From Isochrysis galbana (taxonomy: Eukaryota; Haptophyta; Isochrysidales; Isochrysidaceae), in NCBI GenBank assembly GCA_018136815.1, contig CM030931.1:7858550-7922549 (forward strand): DNA of 64,000 bases, given 5' to 3'. The notes under the pieces were generated by a model. That model was not told the origin of the DNA, did not search any database, and saw only the letters and a list, made by a program, of their open reading frames with translations. Made by a program: the position numbers and the translations under genes. The first letter of the stretch is position 1; the number at the start of each line of letters is the position of its first letter. Positions 31,158-40,545 of the stretch are shown here, piece by piece.

Positions 31158-31185
31158 AGTTCAAACTATAACAATAGTTTTTGAT
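31080..31185 (-). repeat. Terminal part of a hairpin-ended element
   Basis: Reverse match of 55107-55225: both contain the foldback AAACTATTGTTATAGTTT and the GCTCGGGAG and GGTCGCGGCA blocks. It abuts the Copia RNase H remnant, so the boundary at about 31185 is an insertion junction. Confidence 0.6.
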
Positions 31186-31494
31186 TTTGGCGCCATGTTA
31201 ACAGCGAAAGACCTCATCTTCATCAGGGAGCTGCTCACCGACCTTGGCATCGTACACAATGGCCCCTCAATCGTCTACTCCGACTCCAAGTCCGCCGTTG
31301 ACATGGCTTTCGACCCAGTCGCTTTCAAGAAGACAAAGCACATTCTTCGTGCTGGTGCTTTCCTCCGTGACTTAGTCGCCAAACAAGTTCTTACGCTTAA
31401 GCACATCAACGGACACAACATGGTTGCGGATATTCTTACGAAACCGTGCCCGCGCAACCAATTCCTTCGCCTACTCGACGTTCTTGATTCTTGA
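31186..31494 (+). pseudogene. Copia RNase H C-terminal fragment
   Basis: The frame reads AKDLIFIRELLTDLG, YSDSKSAVDMA, KKTKHI, then GHNMVADILTKPCP and a TGA at about 31494, which is the standard end of a Copia polyprotein. The upstream part is replaced by an unrelated repeat. A purine run followed by TGTTACGGATGCC at 31560-31580 probably marks the polypurine tract and the start of a 3' LTR whose far end I cannot define. Confidence 0.85.
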
Positions 31495-31826
31495 TTCTTT
31501 CTCGTCGACAGCCAGTTCCTAATTACGTAAGCGTAAACGTCGCACCCCTTGCTCCGTTTAGGGGGGGTGTTACGGATGCCCCTCCGCCCTCTCCCGTGTT
31601 TACTTTCTAAGTCCCGCGAGATCTCCCCTCTTCTCTCTCTCTTCACGTGAGGAGAGGCGACGGGCCTCCTCTCTTCTTTTCTCTTTCCCCTCTCTTTTCT
31701 CCCCCGCACGCGCTCACTCTGTTTACATTAGTATTCTATGTGTTACTGTGAGTGTGCGTGAGGTAGTGGTGTTTGGGGTTTGTATAGAGAATTTTATCCT
31801 GTTCTATTCTGCGGAGAGCGCGAGCG

Positions 31827-32230
31827 ATGGCGTCGCTCTCTCTCCTCTCGGCCGCCCTGGTCACCATGATGTGGTGCCAGGGCGCGATAAAGACGAACGC
31901 AAAGAACACGACGTGGGAGGAAACGCGCCCGGTGTTGCAGCGTTACTTCCGTTCATTCCGACGTAGGTTGCGCTCCAATGGTGGGTGGGCATGTAGTTCA
32001 GCTACCTCGTGTGCGACGCCTGACATTCTGACATTGACCCCGATGTTGACGCACGCAAGTGGGGCTGCTACCTCAAGCATGAGACTGTGGACTGCTACTC
32101 CTACTGTCATGTAGGTAAAGGCGAGGCACATATGGCAGATTCTACCTTGGCGCGCGTAGCGCGCGAGCTCCGAACTCAATGTGAACGTAAACGCAGCCGC
32201 AAACAGTACCCGACAGGACCAACCGCATAG
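31827..32230 (+). CDS. Small secreted protein, gene structure unresolved
   Basis: ATG at 31827 starts a clear signal peptide (MASLSLLSAALVTMMWCQG), followed by KNTTWEETRPVLQRYF. From about 31997 a different frame reads FSYLVCDA, then TGA at 32021-32023, then in the same frame DIDPDVDARKWGCYLKHETV and CYSYCHVGKGEAHMADST, to a TAG at 32228-32230. An intron must join the frames. The TGA may be a selenocysteine codon, a mutation, or lie in a second short intron. The cysteine-rich, coherent downstream text supports coding. The minus-strand frame over it looks like a shadow. Confidence 0.45.
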
Positions 32231-32639
32231 GGATAGGGATTTTCTTACGAACCAGTTTCTTATCTGTGGCGGGAACGCTCTTGCGCCATAGAGTTTTCTT
32301 AGCTCATGGACGGCCAATTTGCTTCTAGGGTGGTTTCTTAATGGTGCACCCTTACTGTACGGCTTTCCCTATGGCCTATGGCATGCGGTTCTGAGCTCTG
32401 AGCCGGCTTGGTTCATTGGTCATTGGGTGGGTGGCCATTGCCGGTAGGAAGGAGGTGTGGGTTGTGTGGGCCATGTTGGCCATGCTGGGCTTGCTCGTGC
32501 TCAGCTGTCTGGGGTCGGGACGTGTCTCGCGCGCACCTGGGTCGGGGTAGCGCCCTCTGCTCGCGGGCGCTTCGGGTGCGTGGCGTCGAGCTTGGCCCGA
32601 TCGTCCGTCGCGGCGGGGTGGGCGGCAGGGGAGCGGCGC

Positions 32640-32669
32640 GCGCTCAATGACACTATCGGTTTAATGATA

Positions 32670-32722
<53 letters not shown>
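32640..32722 (+). repeat. Terminal hairpin motif and (GA)n microsatellite
   Basis: GAGCGGCGCGCGCTCAATGA is followed by the foldback CTATCGGTTTAATGATAG (32653-32670), then (GA)24 to 32721. The same hairpin and flanking GAGCGCGC block occur at 35410-35450 and inverted at 52500-52535. Confidence 0.8.
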
Positions 32723-32724
<2 letters not shown>

Positions 32725-32739
32725 CGAGCGTCGGGCAGC

Positions 32740-34246
32740 ATGTCGGGCACTCTGACGGGCATCGTCTCACCGCCCAAGGGGCGCCCCCAGGCAACCCCAT
32801 GGGAGAGGCCACGGACCGCCTCGCGCGCAGCCACCGAGATCGTCTCGGACGCCGCCGATGGCGACGACGAGACACCCGCGCCACCATGGGCGAAGCAGAG
32901 TGCTCCGGTGGCGGCCACCGGAGATGACACGGGCATCCCCTCGCTCCAGGAGATTCTGTGTGGCTGGCTCGCTAGGCACCTGCATGCGATCGAGGATCTC
33001 GATCATCTGTGCGCTCCCACCAGCATCTCAGGGCGATCGCCGCTTCTGCTGAGCTGCGGCATGATGGAGGGATCTGTTCTGCCGAGCCGCCGCGTTTGCT
33101 GCTCGGCTGGTCTCATGTATTCATTGCTCACATCCAGATCATTGCACCCACCCTCACAGGCCACCGCACCTCGCGGCGCTGGTCCGTCAGGCTATCCAGC
33201 GGGATCGGTCGCTTCTGAAGGAAGAGGATGATCTTGCCGTTTGGCTGGCTGCTGTTTTTGATGACGGCGACTGCACTCGCCTCTCGTTGAGATGGGCAGC
33301 TGCACTCAGTGACGCAGCGCTGTGCGTGATAGGCTCACGGCCCGAGTGGTCGCGCACGCTGTTAAGTCTCGACCTAGCGTACTGCGAGGCCATCACCGAC
33401 GAGGGCATCTGCAGCATCGCAGAGGGCGTCAGTGGCCTGGAGGCTTTGACACTTGCTGGTTGCCGCAAGTGCGGTGATGGTGCTGCAAATGCCATCGGAC
33501 TCCATTTGCACAAACTGAAGGCGCTGAACATGGAGCTCTTAAACAACTTGACCGATGCGGGGGCGCAGGCTGTGGTGCGCGGCTGCGGCAGGCAGCTCGA
33601 AGAGCTGCTACTGGGCGGATGCTCCAAGCTTACATCTGTTTCCATAGCCTTGGCAGCTGACCATGGCAAGGGGACACTGCGACGCCTTGGCCTGGGCGGG
33701 TTGCGCGATCTATGCGACCCGGATTGCGAGGATATAGGAAGATGCAACAAGCTGGAATGGCTTGAGCTACGCGCATGCGGTCGCGTATCCGATAGTGGGA
33801 TCAAGTTCGTGGGGATGCTCGCCGCGCGGCAAACAAAGGCACGTGCACAATGGGAGGCCAATAACGACAAGGCTGGCACCTCGCTGAGCAGCGGCGGCGA
33901 TAGCGGTGGCACGGACGGCAGCGGAAGCGAGCAAGGCCCACCCAGGGTGCTCACACATCTTGATCTTGGTGGGCTCACGCGGCTGTCCGACGTTGGGCTC
34001 GAGAAGCTGCTTGCCCGTGCGATCCATATTCGCACGCTGGACTTGCGTGGCTGTTCACGTCTGAGCGCCGATGGCCTATCGCGTGCTTTACTCGGGTTAT
34101 CGATGCAAGGCGTGCCAACAACGGCGGCCGTTGATCTACCACTGCGCGCTCTTCAGCGAATCACACTGAATGCATGCTCAGGCGCCACGCCGGAGCTCAA
34201 AGCCTTGATCGATCGCACACGTCCAGATGTCAAAATTGTTGGTTGA
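32740..34246 (+). CDS. F-box/LRR (RNI-type) protein
   Basis: The secure part is exon 33160-34246 (TGA at the end): after a CAG acceptor it reads PPHLAALVRQAIQRD and then cysteine-type LRRs (LLSLDLAYCEAITDEGI, LEALTLAGCRKCGD, LEWLELRACGRVSDSGI, LRTLDLRGC-like), as in AMN1/FBXL proteins that select substrates for SCF ubiquitin ligases. A Gly/Ser-rich loop interrupts the repeats near residues 200-235. The upstream exon from ATG at 32740 reads SLQEILCGWLARHLHAIEDLDHL, suggestive of an F-box. Between 33005 and 33120 the plausible frame changes (LRAIAASAELRHD lies in another frame), so there is a small intron, an error or a frameshift. Confidence 0.65.
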
Positions 34247-34697
34247 GCTTTGCCTCATTTCCTACAGCGCGAACAAGGCGGGGAGAAGTGCCTTGTCTCT
34301 GTTTCTCTCTCCCTACTCCATATTCGTACTCCTAAGCTGCAGTGCGCCCCTGCTCCTGAACCAGAGGAAAGTCCTTCAAACACCAACTCATGCTTGGAAG
34401 TTGAAGTTGGAGGGATTCGTTCCGCATCCGGTATCATTCGGATGGCTCCGGCTAAGCAGATATGGCTGCCACGCCTTATCATCGGTGCACTACTTCCATC
34501 TACTTTACTCGTTAGATTCCCTTGACAGTTCCCCCACGCTGGGCGGCCACGCACACCGTTTTCTCTCTTCTTCACGTAAGTAGTTGTCGCGCACTCTTTC
34601 CCGTGTTACTATTAGTGTCCTTGCGCACTACTATGAATGTGCGTGTGCGTGAATGTAGTGGGGATGTGATCCTGTATCCTGGAAATTACATGTCGCC
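34247..34697. other. Spacer after the F-box gene
   Basis: 3' flank. No recognisable feature. The part from about 34590 resembles the 5' flank of the secreted gene at 31827 (GTGTTACT and GTGTGCGTGA words close to the start codon). Confidence 0.35.
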
Positions 34698-34787
34698 ATG
34701 CGCGCGCTGCTCACGCTGCTACTGGCGAACGCCGCCCTCGTCCGCGCTGCGTTGCCAAGGCGATTTGGAGTTGCTGCACAGGACTAG
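34698..34787 (+). CDS. Signal-peptide-encoding first exon, truncated
   Basis: GCCATGC at 34696 opens MRALLTLLLANAALVRA, a textbook signal peptide, then a short stretch ending in TAG at 34785-34787. The upstream context resembles that of the secreted gene at 31827. It could be the first exon of a gene whose remainder was lost when LINE and R1 sequences arrived, or a spliced exon with no visible partner. Confidence 0.35.
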   Translation: MRALLTLLLANAALVRAALPRRFGVAAQD

Positions 34788-34877
34788 GCAGCAAGGCCGC
34801 CTCCGATGAACACACGACACACCGCATCCGCATAGAGTCTGGATAGAGTACAGAGTACATAAAATACTCTGGATGCG

Positions 34878-34985
34878 ATGCACCTATACAAAAAAGGCGA
34901 CGCGCGCGACCCGCGAAATTATAGGCCGATCACACTATTACAAAGCGATTACAAGATACTAGCCAAGATCCTAACCAACAGACTA
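34878..34985 (+). pseudogene. Non-LTR retrotransposon (LINE) reverse-transcriptase fragment
   Basis: Frame reads LYKKGDARDPRNYRPITLL then DYKILAKILTNRL, the highly conserved N-terminal RT blocks of LINEs. It is cut off by an R1 fragment at 34986 and has no upstream endonuclease. It is AT-richer than its neighbours. It proves that LINE machinery has existed in this genome, which could mobilise R1-like retroposons. Confidence 0.88.
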
Positions 34986-35268
34986 GGGGGAGGAGGGGTT
35001 GGAGCAATGGACTGGCCACGCCGGGCCAGGATGGGCGAATCAGGCGAGCCTGTCCGTGGGAGAGAGGGTCAGCAGGGCAGTGGCCTCCTGGCAAGCCATC
35101 AGGCGTGCCAGGAGGATGGGGGCTTGCCAGGAGGCTGGGTGGTTCCTCCCCCATGGCAGGGGAGGAGTGGAGAGAGGGGGGGGCTCGTGCGTGCCCCCCC
35201 ATGGGCGAGCTAAGTATAAACTTAGTTGCCCCCATGGGTCAACCAAGTATAAACTTAGTTGGAAGGGC
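34986..35268 (+). repeat. R1 retroposon, 3' fragment with doubled terminus
   Basis: Starts in GGAGGAGGGGTTGGAGCAAT and runs to the AAGTATAAACTTAGTT end, which occurs twice (about 35214-35230 and 35248-35264). Truncated upstream. The GCCAGGAGG block is also duplicated here. Confidence 0.85.
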
Positions 35269-35606
35269 TGGTGTCTATATCTTTATCTATCTAGATCTAG
35301 ATATCAGATTTCCTCTAGACCCTGATATCTAGAGAGGACAAAATACAAAATCCAACCTATTCATCGTCATATAGCTTATAGTTCGAACGTTGGCGGCAGG
35401 GCAAGAGGGGAGCGGCGCGCGCTCCATGACCCTATCGGTTCAACGATAGTTGCCCCCCCCCCCCCACCAGCCTCCTTTCGCACTTCCGCGCCCTCCGTGC
35501 GTCGTTCGCAATGCCCGTAGTCACTTCCAACCTAGGTCCAGAGGAAAGCTCCATGAGCTCGCCACAAGAACCGCGTTCCCGCTAGCTGCCGGCGCGCCCT
35601 CGCAGG
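35269..35606. repeat. Intergenic with terminal-hairpin element
   Basis: 35280-35340 is AT-rich with repeated ATCTAGATATC words. At 35408-35452 lie GAGCGGCGCGCGCTCCATGA and the foldback CTATCGGTTCAACGATAG, matching 32640-32670 and, inverted, 52498-52535. A C-run follows at 35453-35466. Confidence 0.6.
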
Positions 35607-35784
35607 CAATCTCCAAAAGTGAGATTAGCCTTGCTCTGACACCACATCGTCGGGTAGCGCGTCTTGGTTGCCTCGATAGAGAAATCACCACCTCGCAATC
35701 TCCAAAGGTGAGATCAACCTTGCGCTGACACCACATCGACGGGTAGCGCGTCTTGGTTGCCTCGACAGAGAAATCACCACCTCC
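35607..35784. repeat. 90-bp tandem duplication
   Basis: Two direct copies of GCAATCTCCAAA..., containing CTGACACCACATCG and GTCTTGGTTGCCTCGA, about 90% identical. Minus-strand frames read ISLSRQPRRATRRCG in both copies, but no wider protein is recognised. Confidence 0.85.
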
Positions 35785-36450
35785 ATTGCATTGCCCATGC
35801 TGGAGGTGGAGGTGGTGGCAAGCAGCATCGCCAGAAGGGTACCGCTCATGCTCTTTTCCATGTGCTGGCAGAACTTGTGGCCGCTCGCCGCGTTAGGACT
35901 TCCAGCTTCGTTCGCTCTCATTCTTGATTGAGTATTTGCATTTTGGTCGGTTGTAGCCACCAACAACATCTGATAGGGCGGAGAGCAGAGACAGCTTATT
36001 CTTTATCTCCGGATCATCACCTAAAAATATGTAGGGAAGAGCTAAACTTGGATGGCGTCGGCGGAGGGTGAAAAGGCGTGGCTCGTGCGTGGCTAGCCGT
36101 CAACACGAAACAAGTTGTGAGCTACAAGCCGGCGGGATCGCCTTGGCCATAGCGTCGCACTCGGCACTCGGCACCGATCCGGTGGTGTCTAACTAAGGGA
36201 GGGCATTTAAAAACTTGAAAAGATGTAGGATGGCGACAAACCTCAAGCACGGTGTTGCAGACACGGCTGTCAGTAGCTGAATATTGGGTCGCTCCAGCTA
36301 GCAAAAAATGCACTAGTATTACGCTGAAGGATGAGTGTGGAAACAAAACCAACTCACTCAAGGTAATAAGTATGACCATTGACAGAGCACATTGTGAATC
36401 ATCCTAGGTAACATGTCGGCAGTCAACAAGTACTCTGGCGGACGACAAAC
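35785..36450. other. Gene-poor stretch
   Basis: A minus-strand frame (35969-35685) includes the hydrophobic stretch SGTLLAMLLATTS; it may be an exon of an unknown gene but has no support beyond openness. The rest is the 3' flank of the minus-strand membrane gene. Confidence 0.3.
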
Positions 36451-37065
36451 CTACTCAGGCAGCCAGATCGCTTCGACGTACCGGAAGAAATCATCGGCGC
36501 GGCATTGGTGCTGCGCCATAGTATGTGCTCCATTCTCGCAAAGGGCTTCTGTGGACCCTTCTTCAAGGAATCCGAACGTAAAACCACCACCACACATGTG
36601 GACAAGAACAACTTCCGTGGGCATGTGGCTCTCTATAGCCTTCCTCTCTCTCTCTCCATCATTATCGCCTGCCACTTGCAAGGGCGAAACAGCCACTGGC
36701 CGACTGGGTACCACCGTCGTCGAATGCGGAGTGGCGTATCCGATCAGAAGATTGGTAATGTATGCAGCAGAGAGTTGGGCGGAAGCCAGAGCTAGAATCG
36801 GCCAGAAGTACCACCGCGAAGTCACATACTCGGTCGTTAGCCGACCATTGTCTTCGCACAGCACACCAGCACCTCCACCAGCAATTGTGATCAGAGCGCC
36901 AACCACGTAACTTGCCATTGCCAAGTTGAGCGAGCGGTCCTTGTCCTGTGCTGTCCGAACGCGAGAGAAGGCGCACCAGATGCAGGTGGCCGCTGGGATG
37001 TTTGCGGCAGTCGCGGTGGCCAAGAAGATGAGTAGGCACTCCTTGAGAGGTGTGCATTGTCGCAT
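36451..37065 (-). CDS. Unknown multi-pass membrane protein, 204 aa
   Basis: ATG at 37065. Four hydrophobic segments are visible: LLIFLATATAANIPAATCIW, then MASYVVGALITIAGGGAGVL, then WYFWPILALASAQLSAAYI running into ITNLLIGYA. The C-terminal third is soluble, with GGGFTFGFLEEGST. I recognise no family. It is divergently arranged with the gene starting at 37342, with about 275 bp between the starts, so the two may share a promoter region. An additional 5' or 3' exon is possible. Confidence 0.55.
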   Translation of the reverse strand: MRQCTPLKECLLIFLATATAANIPAATCIWCAFSRVRTAQDKDRSLNLAMASYVVGALITIAGGGAGVLCEDNGRLTTEYVTSRWYFWPILALASAQLSAAYITNLLIGYATPHSTTVVPSRPVAVSPLQVAGDNDGERERKAIESHMPTEVVLVHMCGGGFTFGFLEEGSTEALCENGAHTMAQHQCRADDFFRYVEAIWLPE

Positions 37066-37341
37066 GTGGAGGGGGAGGGCGATGCGGCGAGAGACAGACG
37101 GACCCAGCCAGAGTCAAGTCGGGGTGGGGCCGGGCGGACCGTAGTCATCTCTGTCAAATCTCACCTTCTCCTACTCACCTGTCAAATATCTCACCGTCAG
37201 ATCTGTCATCACGTCATCATACTTTCTTTGTTTCTTCCATCATACTCGTACTATAGTACAAATATAGATCACCCGTTTTAGAAGATCTGGCGTGCACGCC
37301 TTTTCTCGGTTCCCTTGCTCGCCGTCAGAGGCGGCACAGAG

Positions 37342-38310
37342 ATGCCGCTCGTGAAGGAAGTGCACGTCTTCCAGCTAAAGGGCAGGGCGGAGGACTGGGG
37401 CAGGCTTCGGGAATGGAGAGTTGAGGAAGTGCGCCTACGGGTTGATGAGCTAGGCTTGCACAAGTATAGGCTCTCTCACTCACCTGAGCTACTGCTGTCT
37501 CTCTTTAATGCCGTGGCTGCCTTGGCTCTCGCAGCGACCACGATGGTCTTGTGGCGCCACAGGAGGAAGCACGGTGCCGCGCTCTTGTGCCTCGCCTGTT
37601 CTGCAATTTGTTTCTCGCCACAGAGCCTCGAGACGATCCTTCTCTTCATCGTTGGTAAGGTTGGGAGGCTCAACCGAAGGTCACAAGGTCCATCTGGAAT
37701 GAGCTTCGCGCACCCAGGGACTTTGATGGAAGAATTTTGGTGGGAGCCCGATCCAAAAAACGAGCGAGCACGCCAGAAATTTCACGAAGAGATGCAGACG
37801 CATTCCAAATATAGCCAAAAACTTCTCGCCAGCGGGTACGAGCAGGTGATTTTCGACTACACCTCTAAAGAGGATACAAGTGAGAGTCGAGAAGGACTGT
37901 TTCTGATGAACTTCCTTACAAAGTGTGCGATCAACCACCAGCTGTGCTCGGAGTACTGGCTTCTCAATCACTCTCAGATTGTTCTAGCCGTATCACGCGA
38001 TCTAGGAATGGTAAGTTATGTGCAGACGCACACCCGAAGTGCAACGCTCAACCCTTCCCATCCGGAAGAGGAGGGGATGGGCTCATCAGTAGTGGTAGAG
38101 CGTACCTTTGACGGCATGACACAGGTTTGGTTTGATCCGCTCGCACTCCTGGGAGCTGCTTTTCTTCAACCGTTGACATTTCTCAGCGCCGATCGGAAAT
38201 TGCTACAGGACGAGCGTCGCTTTCTTGACCTGAGTAGGTGCACCGTATGGTTTAGCTCGATACATAGCTCGATACAGATTGATAGAGACAACGCCCTCTC
38301 GGCAATGTAG
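37342..38310 (+). CDS. Unknown membrane-associated protein, 322 aa
   Basis: ATG at 37342 (MPLVKEVHVFQLKGRAEDW), TAG at 38308-38310. Two hydrophobic segments are seen, ALALAATTMVLW and AALLCLACSAICF, before a long soluble region rich in charged residues (HEEMQTHSKYSQKL), and another hydrophobic patch LALLGAAFLQPLTFL. GTAAGT at about 38010 could be an intron donor, although the frame stays open, so the exon structure is uncertain. No family recognised. Confidence 0.5.
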   Translation: MPLVKEVHVFQLKGRAEDWGRLREWRVEEVRLRVDELGLHKYRLSHSPELLLSLFNAVAALALAATTMVLWRHRRKHGAALLCLACSAICFSPQSLETILLFIVGKVGRLNRRSQGPSGMSFAHPGTLMEEFWWEPDPKNERARQKFHEEMQTHSKYSQKLLASGYEQVIFDYTSKEDTSESREGLFLMNFLTKCAINHQLCSEYWLLNHSQIVLAVSRDLGMVSYVQTHTRSATLNPSHPEEEGMGSSVVVERTFDGMTQVWFDPLALLGAAFLQPLTFLSADRKLLQDERRFLDLSRCTVWFSSIHSSIQIDRDNALSAM

Positions 38311-38468
38311 CCACCCTAGTTCAACCTTAGGTGTATAAGTGGCACGCATGCCTGTCTGTCTAACTCATCGCATGCGGCATGCGCTCGCGTATGCTGTATG
38401 ATTCTGCGCACACCCTCCCTCGATGCTTCCAACGTAATATCTATCTGCTCTCGCATCTCCTTGCCGGG
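38311..38468. other. Spacer and R1 target site
   Basis: Downstream flank of the membrane-protein gene; it contains the target TCCTTGCCGGG at 38458-38468. Confidence 0.5.
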
Positions 38469-39273
38469 CGAGCCAAAAAACATTTCATAATATTCTTACC
38501 GCACTCGCGGCGAATGGAACCACTACCTACACGTAGCATACTTTCTACACCCCCACTCCCCCCCCCCCCCCCCCCCCGCCATTTGGCGGCTCCCCCCGTG
38601 CACTACTAGGGGGATCGGGGTGAAGGGTTTAGATATGGATATGGTCCGTCCGGTGCCCCCCCCCCCCCCCCGGTGCCCGGTGATCCGTTCCCCCCTTCCT
38701 CCTTTGCCGACCGGGCTGGCGGCGGCCTCAGTCCCGACTTATCCTGTAAAGAGGTGCGGGACTTACCTATTTTTCGGTGAGCGGAGCTCTCGCTCCGCCC
38801 ACCCCCTTCTCCGCGCGCTCTCTCTCCTCTCCTGCTCCTGCAGGCACGCGCGATGGCGCGCCTGCGGCAGGCCTGCAGCTGCCCTCTGGCGACCCATGGA
38901 GACTCTTGGAGGCCAGCTCAGGGGGCAGAGGAGGCTGCTGGGGCTGGGTCCTAGCCTCCCCTGCCTCTCCCTCGCCGGCGCTCTTGAGCCTCAGGGGTCC
39001 CCAATCGGCACCTGCCTGGCTGTCGAACTGTCGAACAGGGGGGGGAGAGGGAGAGGGGGTTGGGGGTTGGAGCGATGGGCTGGCCACGACAGGCCAGGAC
39101 GCGCGAGGCAGGCAAGCCTGCCAGTGAGAGTGTGAGTCAGCAGGGCAGTCTGCTCCTGGCAAGCCATCAGGCATGCCAGGAGCATGAGTGGTTCCTCCCC
39201 TATGGCAGGGGAGGAGTGGAGAGAGGGGGGGGCTCGTGCCCCCCCATGGGCGAACTAAGTATAAACTTAGTTG
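38469..39273 (+). mobile_element. R1 retroposon, full-length copy 3 (805 bp)
   Basis: Target duplication TCCTTGCCGGG at 38458-38468 and 39274-39284. Orientation is opposite to copies 1 and 2: it starts with an A-run region then AATATTCTTACCGCACTCG and ends AAGTATAAACTTAGTTG. It is about 40 bp longer, mainly from extra C-runs (38558-38578, 38657-38672). Confidence 0.88.
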
Positions 39274-39536
39274 TCCTTGCCGGGAGTCTAGGTCTAGTGT
39301 CGTATTTCATACGATGACAGGCTTTTACTTCTAACCTGTGGGCTATTTTAAGCCTCAAAGGTCTCGTCGATTGGTATACCGCCGCCTCTTCTCTAACTTT
39401 CTCTCGATGTCATCAAATGTTCCATGACTGTCTTCTGTCTTCTCTCGTCCATCGGTCGTAGCTCCCCAGCGAGGTCTGCCCTCGTTGTGCCGACCCCTCT
39501 GTCGCATGTCTGCGCGTTGCTGAATTGCCCTGGTGC
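39274..39536. other. Spacer before the hAT-derived copy
   Basis: T/C-rich flank without a recognisable gene. Confidence 0.4.
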
Positions 39537-40062
39537 CGATGCCTGGCCGTCCGTCCTGGTGCGGTTAGTTTTCGCTCCGTTTGGCTTAGTTTGTGCGGTT
39601 CTGTGCCCTCAGACTTTTTGTGTCCATGCGTTGTAGTCTCCCGTGTCTACCTCGGACCTAAGAAGCTCTCATTCTCATTCTCTCTCTCTTCCACTAGCTC
39701 GCTAGCTAGCCTCGTCCCTACTCGCCGACGCCACGCGTTGCAATCCTCCGACCGCCTCTCTCTCGGCCGACTACCTCGCCGTGGGCACGCCAGCGCTGCA
39801 GTGGGCGGTCTCGCGCTTGCTTGCAATGGATTGCTCCGCTTCTGGTTGTGAACACTCGTGGTCTGTTGAAGGCTGGATTCACTCGAAGAAGCGTAACCGT
39901 ATGGGCCAACGCACGGTCGAACGTCTCGTTCGCTGCCATACTAATCTTCTGTTGGAGGCCCGTCTGGAAGACTACGATTCGATGATCCTCCCTTGGGAAC
40001 TGGAGATGGTTCCAGATGAGCCAGAAGATGAAGATGACACTGACAATTCAGGTGGGGAGTGA
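39537..40062 (+). pseudogene. hAT transposase remnant (copy A): 5' leader joined to the C-terminal dimerisation domain
   Basis: 39537-39755 is a leader sequence repeated at 40546-40600 plus 42195-42362. Immediately after, the frame 39757-40062 reads LQWAVSRLLAMDCSASGCEH, then HSWSVEGWIHSKKRNRM and VERLVRCHTNLLL, the C-terminal dimerisation region of hAT transposases, followed by an acidic tail (EPEDEDDTD) and TGA. The DDE catalytic core and BED finger are missing, so copy A looks like an internal-deletion derivative. A domesticated short protein cannot be excluded. Confidence 0.7.
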
Positions 40063-40545
40063 GCTAGTATTATTTTGTGTGCGATGTGTGTGTGGTAGTG
40101 TGTGGTGGTGGGTGTCGTGACACGTGACACGTGATACATGCGTGTACATGTGTGTTGCGTGCGAAGGTTAGGCGAGCATAATTATAATTATTGTGCATGA
40201 GCACGCAGGTGTGTGTAACTAACGTGTTAGTGTTAGAGGTGTGACGTTCGACGTGCGCGCGCGGTATGTGTGGCATGCATAAATAATGTATCTATCCATC
40301 TCTAGCTCGTGTCTCATGCGATTCTCCATTTGTTTGTTCTCCTCCTCTCTCCTCTGTCCATCGGCCCACGACCCAAGGTCGCTCGGCGCGCGCTGCGCTG
40401 CAGCGCGCCACGCACAACGCGCTAGTTTTATTTTTAGAGGCCATGGGTTTTGTTTTTGCTGGCCAAAAAGCTTTTGCTGTTGCTGTTACAAGCAAAGGCG
40501 GCCTGAGCACCAATAGCTGTTGCACTGTTGGAGCATCATAGATCA
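40063..40545. other. TG-rich spacer
   Basis: Runs of TGTG and CACGTGACACGTGATAC words at 40080-40260. No gene seen. It may be the 3' part of the hAT element. Confidence 0.4.
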
